From: Protonemura montana
Taxonomy: Eukaryota > Arthropoda > Insecta > Plecoptera > Nemouridae
Direction: 5' to 3'
Length of the DNA stretch: 64,000 nt
Assembly: GCA_947568835.1 (NCBI GenBank)
Contig: OX387602.1
Location: forward strand, 1,954,570-2,018,569
This document shows positions 1-10,400 of the stretch, one piece after another. Positions within the stretch are counted from its first letter, which is position 1. Each line of letters opens with the position of its first letter. A model generated the notes under the pieces. The model had not been told where the DNA came from. It did no database searches and saw only the letters and a list, made by a program, of their open reading frames with translations. A program made the position numbers and the translations under genes.

Positions 1-3000
1 GCTCAGCGCAGCCAAGGTCGGCTGCGCTCAAAGGCAGGTCACGAACGACAGTGGTTAGGTACCTTGTTTCATGGCATTATGGTTCACGTTTGATGTCTTT
101 TGCACCTGATTTATCAAACGACGGTAACATTAGCTGTGCGGTTAATGCGCTTGCTGAATTGTCTATGCTCTGTACAGGAAATGTTATGGCAATTAATAAT
201 ATGTCTATTTTGTAGTGACTCGAGATGCAACAATCGAGAATCGCGCGTTGAAGAGGATTGCCGTGCCCTCCGTTCTGGTCTTCTCATGAACAGACAAATA
301 TTTTGATTCGCTCCTAATTTTTTTCTTGATTGATAGGATAATCTTTTTCAATCTATGATGTCTAGTATCTATGATACTTGAGCTTGTGTCCCGATGTCAT
401 CGCAGGAGGCAGATTTCAGAGTTTTCTTAGCAGCGAATAATAAAGCTCTACACTCAGTCTTTGAAGTTTAAATCTGAGAATTATGGTTATCAATTATGCA
501 TGTTGTATCCCATGTCGAAGTTTGCATAACTTTGTTCGGCATGGTAATTGAGGTGAAGCCTATTTCGACTTTCCGTGTATAATGTCTCGAGACAGCATTT
601 CTGATGGGTTAAGATCAATTTCGCGTACTTAAAAACTTTCTCGCAAAGAGGAAAAGTCGTAGTAGCGATCTTCGACGTGCACCAGATAACTTGCGGCAAA
701 AAAAAAAAACTGGCCTAAGTTAGCGCCTACTAGAAACAAATAGAAAAAGACATCTTATCTCGAGTATTAAAACTAAGATATAGATGAAGATTCTAATGAA
801 AACTACGCAAAGAACTAACTTTATTTTTGTTAATTATAATGCTATCTTCGTGATTTAAGACTTGCCATCGAAGACGCGGCACGATTGACTTTGAGTATAG
901 AAGATATCGTAGTGGAAATGCACCAAGATCTTTATTCCTTCTTTTGGAAAATGTCAAAGCAGGATTTGAGGAACAACTATTTTTCTAAGAACTTGGGAAA
1001 ACAACCGACTCTCATCCTCTGTTAGGTGGCTTCATGAACGGCGCTTTCTTGGCCAGAAGGATTTTGTTGCCGCAGAAGAAAATAATAATTGAGCTCATGA
1101 AGGCGCTTTTAGTCGCCAAGAGACTTAGCAATAATTACTTTACCAGACTTTCTGGTAAATCGGTTTGTTGCTTACCACTTATATACAAGTCTCTTCGTCC
1201 ATTTTAAAATAGTTCACAGTTTAAACACTCGACCGCCTTTCAACAGAAAGTGACAGGTGCGACTTCCTCGTCTTGGTGCGGGTTTCGACTCTGCGTGGAA
1301 ACCAAATAATCATGTTATTGAAATAACTCCACAGTCAGCTTACTTTTCTCTCGATGCGCTATTATTCTGTAAAGTTTTATTACAATTTGTTACAAAATGT
1401 ATGTATTTTGCTAAAATAAAGTGAACAGTGGATATTGAAAGCTTGCACAAGCTGCACTAGACCATGTGCATGACGCATCCGTAGCAGTCAATCATGGATA
1501 AGAAAACCCGGCATTTCTATGCGAACAACAATACTTTGCAAGCAAAACAATTTTCCCCAGCACAACAAGTTTCATAAGAAACATCTGCACGCTTTCTATC
1601 GGTTTTCTGGTGTTGTTGTTTTTTAATGTGGATTTCTAGTAGAAATTTCCATATTATTTTCAAGATCTCGTACCGGCTTTGCGAGGTTTTAGAACTAACT
1701 GCCTCGAAGTAGGGCATCCCGTTTTATTAAATGTACTATCAGGAACAGATTGGCAATAACCGATAACTTAATTCGACATGGTTTGGTGTAGAAATTCTTC
1801 ACATTTTACAATAGTTCGTACCTACCAAGTGGAGGGGAAAAATCGATGACTTCTTGGAAATCAGTCTGAGACTTTTTAAACCAATCGAATTTATATTTGC
1901 CCTGTGTATACGTGGTTGCAAAAAAGAGAATAAGATATAATTTTATTTAAGAAAAATATCAAGAAACAGATACAAGACTGGAAACTGAGTATGTTTTAGA
2001 TCAAAAATTAAAATTCGTTTCAACAGGGTACATTAAAACAAATGTGTTTAGTTTGTGCACTTAGTCAAAAAAGTGAAGTTTTCGGGGGTTAATTTGAACA
2101 AGTGGAGTTGGAAATAAAAAAAAAAACATGGTCAAACAAAGTCTACAAAACAATAGTCTTTTGTCTACAAAAAGCTTGATTTGTAATTTTCTTACATGAA
2201 CAAAACTACCAGTAAAGCGCTGCAAAAATATATCTGAAATCACCAAGTCAGATGTTTCTGTAAATCTTGGTAAAATATTTCAATAGACCATGCGTGCAAA
2301 TAAATTCAAAATTAAAGTATGAGGCATAGATTTGGTTAGATCAAGTACCATTTCAATTCAACTGGACCACTCTTTTGAGATAAAGATGTCAAGCTATTTT
2401 AAAACTGGTCAGATATCATATTCATATGAAAGGTACGGATGTGGATTCCGGTATGCAAGGTTTACCTGAAGTGCGTTTAATACAAGAAGAAAGTATTTTC
2501 TTTATTTCACCTAGCGCACATAAAATTGAAAGGTACTTTAAAAAAATCTCTACCGAGATGGTAATGTATACCATGGCTAAACTCTTTGAGCCAGCTACAG
2601 CTTCACCGTGTATGGTTGCATCAGCTGGATTAGCTGAAAAAGTAATCAGATTGCTCAGAGCGGCAGCGCCACTGTAATGGCGCCTGCGAGCCGCTTGATT
2701 ATTCCTAATGAATTACGGAGATGAAGTAGGTGCCAAGTAGATTGTGCCAAGCAAAGCAAAGCTAGACCATGATCTGTTTAATGCTAGCCTTTCAGTTCGT
2801 ATTTATATACGAACAGTTCATGTGATGTGACAGTTCTAGGATGTGGCGGCGAACTGAATTCTGAAATGAAATTTCTGGCAAAATTACTCTTTGCATGACA
2901 CGTCTTGTTGAGCGCAATGCAACCGAGATTTATCATGGATTTATTAATTTCCACATTTCACCGAGAGTTCATTTAATCGGAATAACTTGCAGCAGCGTAT

Positions 3001-3023
3001 AATTTTCATGCAAATTATCCTTG
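1..3023. other. Non-coding stretch upstream of the transposon
   Basis: No recognisable gene was found here. The open frames are short (under about 85 codons), lie on both strands and have no recognisable domains. The sequence is AT-rich with scattered A and T runs. The only structured item noted is the GC-rich hairpin at the very start. The stretch ends at the outer edge of the inverted-repeat element at about 3024. Confidence 0.6.
5..28. repeat. Perfect 9-bp GC-rich hairpin
   Basis: AGCGCAGCC (5-13) and GGCTGCGCT (20-28) are perfect reverse complements around a 6-base loop. It is much richer in GC than its surroundings. It lies at the window edge, so whether it belongs to a larger element (for example the hairpin of a Helitron end) cannot be judged. 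Confidence 0.6.
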
Positions 3024-3593
3024 TAGTCTAGGAATATCGACGGCAAAAAGGGGCGTGTCCGTATTCGGTGTTATATAAAGCTGAAATTTTGATATTATGT
3101 GCATAACACCATGACACAACTATTGTCACAAACCCGGACAAAAAATTTTCATCGGAAGACATTCAAAAAAATTACCAAAGTCAAAATTTCTTAAAAAATG
3201 AAAATTTCTTAAAAGTTTAATAAGTAAGTCATTTTTGGAGATAGAAACGTCTAGTTTCCGCAGAAGCCTAGGCATTAATACGTTATATCGATACCGTTTT
3301 TAAAAAACATCAAAAAGTTTTTGCAAACCTATGATATGAGCCAAAAAATAGCTAAAAAAACGCAAAAAAAAATATATACCACTTTTCACTTAATGCCACG
3401 GGACCAAATATTGGCCAAATGTTATTAAACGAGTTTGTAAAGATAGCTCAATTCATTGTCTACAAGACTGCAGATCTAACTTTTTGAACACGTCAAGTTC
3501 ACAACTGAGATTTTTGCTTCTCCCTACGAGAGGTAACTCTTGGCGCGCTGCCAAGCGCCGATAAGCCGTGCGGCTGGCTGGTTAATAGCATGC
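3024..3593 (+). repeat. Left terminal inverted repeat
   Basis: This arm matches the reverse complement of 5996-6574. The first 17 bases (3024-3040) pair with 6558-6574, then 3041-3061 is unrelated to its counterpart, and from 3062 to 3593 the match is almost perfect. A TATATAAAG box sits at about 3072-3080, facing inward, and could drive internal transcription. A GC-rich palindromic module closes the inner end. Confidence 0.9.
3539..3581 (+). repeat. GC-rich palindromic module of the left arm
   Basis: This 43-bp module contains three overlapping small palindromes: CTTGGC...GCCAAG, GGCGC...GCGCC and AGCCG-TG-CGGCT. It is strikingly GC-rich inside AT-rich arms and is copied exactly, inverted, at 6008-6050. 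By position and structure it could be a transposase-binding or strand-exchange site, but this is inference. Confidence 0.7.
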
Positions 3594-4389
3594 GTAGTGT
3601 GCTTTGAATGGCATACTAGCGTTGAGTGCGCAGGCTCATTGATACTACGTTAGGTCCGCACTTGATTTCATATTATTTACCTAAAATTGGAGGCTTTTTG
3701 TTTTTTGTCTGTAAATTTGGTCTGTTTCTTGATTTTTACATAAAAAAAAAAGTTATATATTCGAATATATCAACCATACCTTGCTCTCTGTTTTAACCAC
3801 GTGCAGAGGTTTGAGGATCTTCAGAATCCGAGATAATGATTTTCAATAAGACTGCGAACAGATTTGTCGAGGTATATCCACTTGACATGGGTTTCGATGG
3901 CTTGCAGGGTTAGTTTGCTGGCTTGCCAGTTTGCTACCCACATTCAAAGCAGGACGACGAATATTATTGATAATTTCTGAAAATTCTCCCAAATATATGG
4001 AATGCAAATGGCATGAAGATAAATAACATGCGCGTAAACTCACTTGTTTACTCACTAATTCACTAGTTACTCAGCAATGATTTTGTTTATTTGTGCAAGT
4101 GAAAAGATCGCCTACAAAACGGAATACCTAGCAATACGGATGGGTATGTAGTAATGCATGCTTCCTCATACTAGATCCATGTTATCATGACAGTTAATTT
4201 TATTCACTATTTTCACTTAGCAGAGAAAACAGGAGATAGCTGCGAACCCTCCACTTGCAGAACAGAATCTAGAAAAATAATTTCCACCACAGGTATTGGA
4301 AATTTTTTTCAGTTAGCGTTCCTAACCAGCGAGAATGTTCCTAATATAACAGAAAAGGGTCTAATAAGCAAAAGACAATGATATTGCAA

Positions 4390-5954
4390 GAACAATAAAT
4401 CAAGCAAGCAAGAAAGGGTATCAAATTTTTCCTTACAAATATCAAGGCAAGAAAGTTGCAGAGAGCAGTACACCAACAAAAAAAATATTGACATGGCAAA
4501 AAACGTAGGCTCGAGTCCCCTAACTTAAACAGAGGTGAAACACCACCCCCAAACAAACGGGTATCGCGTTCAACAATGCCAGAGTTTGACTGGAGCATAT
4601 ACCGTTTCATTATCCATCAATTAAGAGATACAAACAAGACAGGACGTAAAGTTTCTCTCGTTGACATGAATCCGGAGTCTCTTAGGGAAAATGTATTGAA
4701 AGCAACCAAAGAGAGAAATGACGGGGTAATTTTAAATCGAATGACATTCGGTTCCCTCTTTGAGGTAAACGCCAGCTACCATGCAGATTGTTTGTCGAAA
4801 TATCTGAGTGCTAACAGCATTGAGGCATGTAAAAATGTCCAAACCGTCTCACAATACGATCGCGCTGCTGTCAACACACAAGCGTGTATTTCGGATAAAA
4901 TGAGGAGATGGAAAATTATACCAATTCCCAACGTTTGCGAAAAATACAGGGAATTCCTCATTGCTGAGGGTGTAGACACTAAAGTGGCAAGTTCGTGTCA
5001 CCTACAAGTATTTAATACACAATAAACTAATTAGCAACAGCAAGGACCAAACCATCTCATTCCACTATTGCACAGGAAACCTCCCAGGTATCATGTGCTC
5101 AGATTTTCTTTCTATTGGGCTGTTATATCAGCAAAAACGGGATCAGTCGGGAAAAGCACCGATGCACATCGGTTCATTCCTGTACACGAAATTGCATTGA
5201 AAATTGGGCTCCCAATAAGCATCGCTTTGCAGCCCCATGCACTGTCCGGCTGTGACACTGTTTTAAACGTTTTTCGGAATCGGTAAAAAAAGGCTTTGGC
5301 GTCAACTGAATAAAATGACCCGAGACGAGTTGTCACTTTTGGCCAATTTTTCAGACATTTTGGAAAAGGTGAGCACCGCTCGAAGTTTGGTGATTAAATT
5401 GTACGATACAAACAAGAAATTCCGACAGTATCATTACTCGCTAAATGCACTGCGTTTTAAGATAGCAGTGTCGCGACCTATCTCAATTGCCAATATACTC
5501 CCGAGCGAAGGGGCATTTCATCAGCACCTTCGACGAGCTGCATGGCAATGTAGCACTTAGGTAAACTCGCACGTGCAATTTCCAAAAATGTGGCTTAAGT
5601 TTACCAAAGTAATATTCAAAGCTACCAGAGGTTTTTGAACTAGAATTTAAATGTCGTCTCTATTTTTCTTCTTCTTATTATTATTTTTATTATTTGTGGT
5701 GAAAGGTCCCGAAGACAGTGGCTGGTGTCAGAGCCTGGGCAGAAAGTTCGTCTTACCTGTATATTTCGAGGGTCAAACAGCCATGGAAATGTTGCAAAAT
5801 TTCAGTCAAGTCCAAAAAATCCTGCAGCATAAACCCCACTTGCACGTGCAATAGCAATGGAATTGGATGCATCGACGTATGCAGGTGTGATAGGGAATGC
5901 TACAATGCCTATAGTGACATGATCGACAATGCCGACGAAGAAACGCTTCAATGA
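4390..5954 (+). pseudogene. Transposon-encoded GCDT-family protein, fragmented
   Basis: Plus-strand pieces occur in order but in different frames. A piece at about 4400-4520 includes ESCREQYTNKKNID, like the C-R-x-x-Y-T-N-K-[KR]-x-I motif near the N-terminus of this family. The longest open piece (4576-5025) begins MPEFDWSIYRF and includes LFEVNASYHADCLSKYL, resembling the family's A-x-Y-H-x-x-C motif. The next piece (5068-5286) carries IALQPHALSGCDTVLNVF, the most diagnostic signature. Then comes a stretch at 5290-5560 with KKRLWRQLNK, and a cysteine-rich tail (about 5790-5925) with CTCNSNGIGCIDVCRCDREC. The methionine at 4576 is probably internal, since family-like sequence precedes it. Proteins of this type are abundant in cnidarian and arthropod genomes and are of uncertain function. 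Broken by at least a few frame changes, or interrupted by introns; the family's central part appears short. Recognition is from memory of motifs, not a search. Confidence 0.6.
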
Positions 5955-5995
5955 TGTACGCACGCATGGATGTATCAAGAGCGTTCCAAGCAATA

Positions 5996-6574
5996 GCATG
6001 CTATTTGCCAGCCAGCCGCACGGCTTATCGGCGCTTGGCAGCGCGCCAAGAGTTACCTCTCGTAGGGAAAAGCAAAAATCTCAGTTGTGAACTTGACGTG
6101 TTCAAAAAGTTAGATCTGCAGTCTTGTAGACAATGAATTGAGCTATCTTTACAAACTCGTTTAATAACATTTGGCCAATATTTGGTCCCGTGGCATTAAG
6201 TGAAAAGTGGTATATATTTTTTTTGCGTTTTTTTAGCTATTTTTTGGCTCATATCATAGGTTTGCAAAAACTTTTTGATGTTTTTTAAAAACGGTATCGA
6301 TATAACGTATTAATGCCTAGGCTTCTGCGGAAACTAGACGTTTCTATCTCCAAAAATGACTTACTTATTAAACTTTTAAGAAATTTTCATTTTTTAAGAA
6401 ATTTTGACTTTGGTAATTTTTTTGAATGTCTTCCGATGAAAATTTTTTGTCCGGGTTTGTGACAATAGTTGTGTCATGGTGTTATGCACATAATATCAAA
6501 ATTTCAGCTTTATATAACACCGAATATCCTAACTTCTCTATTTGAAGAGATAGCCGCTCGATATTCCTAGACTA
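5996..6574 (-). repeat. Right terminal inverted repeat
   Basis: This is the reverse complement of the left arm. By eye the differences over about 530 bp are a one-base change in length of an A run, one C/T substitution and two bases near the inner end. The segment at about 6528-6557, just inside the outer 17 bases, differs from the left arm and contains a short CTTC...GAAG palindrome. Confidence 0.9.
6008..6050 (-). repeat. GC-rich palindromic module of the right arm
   Basis: Exact inverted copy of the module at 3539-3581, at the inner boundary of the right arm. Exact conservation together with unusual base composition suggests a functional subterminal site. Confidence 0.7.
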
Positions 6575-7425
6575 TTGCATTTGTGCCCTGATTGCTTGCC
6601 TGGGTCATGTCGATTATTAGAAAGCTATGCAATATGCATTATATTGCAATACCTGTAGATCGCAGCACAAGATAAATTATTTCCATATTTCAACGAGTTT
6701 ATTCAAATTAATACAACTATAGTCGAAGACTTACAACATCGACTTTTCCAGAAAATCTGAAATCATAATTTTAACCTAAAAGGAACACATTACATTTGGT
6801 CGAGTGACTTTCTGCCATTTATCCCATTTTGCAGAAATGCCATCAAAATGCGCGTGTATGATCTTTTATCCGTGTGCCTCCCTCCCCTTCTGAGCGTCGG
6901 GTAAATTTAATTTAAGATAGAAATAAATATATTTATTTCACGTTATGAAGTATATTGGACAACAGGTGCTGCGTTCGCCGCGCTTAGCGCATATCGTATT
7001 CAGCGAGACATCCATTATGTATGGGGTAAAGACTCTGGTCGTCGTAAATGTTGGGAAACGCAGGCTTATAGCCACGGACCCTGGAGGGGAAATGCGATTG
7101 GACATGGCCTCCAAGGCTTAAAGAAAACCAAACTGTGAAAATTACAGAATATTTTATACATGTCCCTAAAGGAAAATTCGGTTTAGTGGCATAGAGGATC
7201 GAGGGGCAAATATCGAAAGTGATTATATGAATGTTCATGTACTAGAGCTAGTCCTGTTCGAAAACCTACGTTATCGCTGTCATGGAACTATAAAAATTCT
7301 CCGTATATATTTATGATCTGAGTAAACGACCGAAGGCTTATTACAAAACACCGGCTGTCATTACACAATGACATAATTGGGCAACCAAAAGTCAATAAAC
7401 ACAAAACCATCTCTGTACAATTCGA

Positions 7426-7475
7426 ATATTGATATTTCACAATATCAATATACCTATATTGCATATTTTGCAATA
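7426..7475. repeat. Two back-to-back AT-rich hairpins
   Basis: ATATTGATAT (7426-7435) pairs perfectly with 7442-7451 around a 6-base loop. Five bases later TATTGCA (7457-7463) pairs perfectly with 7469-7475 around a 5-base loop. No function can be assigned. Confidence 0.6.
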
Positions 7476-10400
7476 CTGGAAAATAGCCCCGTTTATAGCT
7501 ACACAAACTAACTATTTTGTAGTGGCATCTTTAAATACTTTTTCTAATAAAGAACACAGTTGCTTTGCTCGGTTATTAAAAGTGCCCTGGAGAAGCACTT
7601 TCTCAAATATCCCTGATTGCATCATGGTAGATACATTATTCTAGTGTTTCAAACAGAGGCACGCTGCATTCGTCTGAATAGAGTTCCCGCCAAGTGCATA
7701 TGAGTACTCGCTTCTGTGTTCCGCTCTTCTTCTTAATTCAAAGGCACTCTGCTGCACTGTGCTCTCTCAAGAGTGCGCCACCAGTTCCTCTTTGCCATGC
7801 AAATAAATAGCTACTTTCAGCAAGTCTTAAAAGACATAGGCACTCGTAATTAGCGGTGGTCGCCGTTAGGGGCGCTCTAGCGCACGTCGCTGCGGGTGGT
7901 ACCTGGCTCAGGTGGCTGCAACGTCGTGCACGTCGCGCAATACACTGGAGCGTCGTGCATAAACCCGACGATGTACCTACACACTGCAACATTTACTAGC
8001 CTCGAGTAACATCAAAAACATTTGCCTGGCTTTGTGCAATTTTAACCATCTTGGCAACAAGAAAATAAACTCGGTCCTCTTTAGCAGGTCTTCTTTACGA
8101 GCAAGCTTTCAAGCGGCAATCATTTATTTTCATTCTACTCACCACTGAGACCTCTTTTACTTTTGTTTTGAGGAAAAACTTAGTGCAATTACTATAGGTA
8201 CGTTCATGCACAAACCTAAAGTATTTCTTTAGTATGATTACCACAAAGCTCACTTATAACATTGCATTTATTATTACCAAAACGAGTGACTTGTGAGTGA
8301 TTGGTTAGTTTCAGTCTGTAAATTGAAATTATTATGAGGTAACTAATCGTTAAATATTTTCTAACACATCATTAATTACTCAAACCCTTGCCTTCAAAAT
8401 ACATCGGCATTTTCACGCATTTATCAAAATGCCTCAGGTTCGTTTGGTGTGATTGTGATCGTGATTTGCGTCATTTTTAACAAGCACAGTGGCCTTGTTT
8501 GAAACGTTTCAAAATTCTGATAAAAAAAAAAACAATTACGATATTACAACCTCTGGCCGCGATTCATGGACATCGGAAAAATTAATTGTTCTCTCTAAGC
8601 TGATCGACGCTAGCCCCCGGTCATAAACCTAGAATCTACCCATGTTTTATCACGCAATCTTTTGGAAATTGGAAAATTTATTGCCAGAAATTCTGCAAAA
8701 GTAATATTTTGAGCAGAAAAGTGCGACAGGCTATTTTGGGAAGATTTAATATATGTATTTCAATAAATTAATGAATCTCGTTCGAAATAGAAAACAACAG
8801 ACATTCCAACGAGTTGAATCATGAAACAGCACACGAAAAGCTAGCTGTCGATCGTATACTGTAAAGATGATAAAGAAAGAGGTTGATTCTGATTCTTCTC
8901 ACAAAACAAATCAGTGTTACTCGGATTTTCCATCTCGAAAATTGAAGAAGCTGATTTTTCTTTCGTCAGAGCAAAGAGTGTTATTTCCTTTTTATTTTTG
9001 GAAACACAGACGGTAAAAATGTTTGTTATCTGAAACTCGTTGTTTGGTAAAAGCTGAAGCACTTTACATCAGTATATCAGTGGAGCTCGATTACAAGATA
9101 TCGATCGCGGGCGCACCAATATACGCTTCCGAAATGTTTGCTATTTGTGCTAGATTTCGTTTTGCCATTTAGCGACAAGGGAGCCCCGTTGAGAAGAAAG
9201 TTCGGTTATATTTTGATTCAATCTAGCATGTTTATCAAGCGTACACGACAGCGTACGCCTTTGCAAATGGTAAAATGTTTCGAAATAGATTTTTTTTTCT
9301 TATCTACATCTTGACTAGATTGGACTAACGAAGGAAATAGCAAGCAAAACGTTTCTTCGCCTTCTGACTTTGTATTTTCATACGATCTATGGTAATGCCA
9401 GTAAGACCGTAAATGACAGTCGACGAAATGCTCAATCTTGATGGGAAGAGTCGAGCTGTTTCATACAAATGTAGGTCATAAAAAGGACTTCGAAGTTCAG
9501 TGAAAGAAAAAGAGGTAGTTCGTCACTGGCTAGCAGACTTCATCTGGACGTAATAAATGAACAGTTTGTTGTAGTGTTTTCGTAGTTTAGAAGATGCCTT
9601 CTGGAAAGAGACATCCTTAGCTGGCGTCGCTTGGATTTATCCAGAACAGTGATTCATTTAAAACGTATAAAAGGGGAATTAGATTATTTTTTTTATTTCC
9701 TCAACACGACCCGTTATTCTTGAGAACGCTGCTTGACTTATACGAGCTTATTTGTTAGCCTACACAATCAAATAGTCCCACCTGCAGTGCTACCAATGTA
9801 ACGCTTTTAAGCAGACGCCACTTCTTATTTTGAGAGAGTGACGGTACCTGACTATAGGTGTTTTCTCTTGTTGGCCAGGGATATTTCGGCGAGAAGTCTT
9901 CATCATTTTGTAAGACAACTCTATTTTCTGTTCGGTTACAAACTTTCGTCAATGCGCTCGTTATTGAGGTGGTTAATGAAATCCACACAACAGTTTCCTA
10001 ACATGAGCATGATCACGCAATCATTCAATCGATGTGTGGTGGCTGAAGTTAGCATTAACAGCCCGGAAACACGCTCAGCCAACCCGCAAAAAGCTGACAA
10101 CTAATTGATTCCGATGTAGCCCATGTGTAATGAGGCCTTTACCAACTCGCCTGTCAATCATGAGAAAAATCCATATCATACAAGTTTCAAAATACATGGC
10201 ATGAAAGGAAAATCCACTAATGATTTGAGAGCATTGCTCGAGTTGGAACGCATTTGACTCCCCCTACGTAAAGGAACCACTACACTGCTTGCCACTTTTA
10301 CATGATTTCCGCTCGAATAACCTTTTAATGTGGAAGTAAACATTGCTTCGGGTTCAAGGGTGCATGCCCATTTACTTGAAAACACATTGTAAAGGTGAAA

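Larger units (their letters stand above)
3024..6574 (+). mobile_element. DNA transposon with ~570-bp terminal inverted repeats
   Basis: Two arms of about 570 bp, 3024-3593 and 5996-6574, are inverted copies of each other. From about 3062 inward they differ at only a few positions by eye, so the insertion is recent or the arms have been homogenised. The outermost 17 bases match (starting TAGTCTAGGAATATCGA), and TTG flanks both ends at 3021-3023 and 6575-6577, a possible 3-bp target duplication. A TA duplication with ends at GTCTAGG fits equally well. The interior carries plus-strand protein fragments related to a widespread animal family with an H-A-L-[ST]-G-C-D-T motif. I cannot name the superfamily. 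It shows no capsid or polymerase gene and is short, so I treat it as a plain cut-and-paste element. Confidence 0.85.

Noticed and set aside
5951-6136. Open frame running into the right arm of the transposon
   Set aside because: It lies mostly within the inverted repeat, and is unlike the GCDT-family tail that precedes it.
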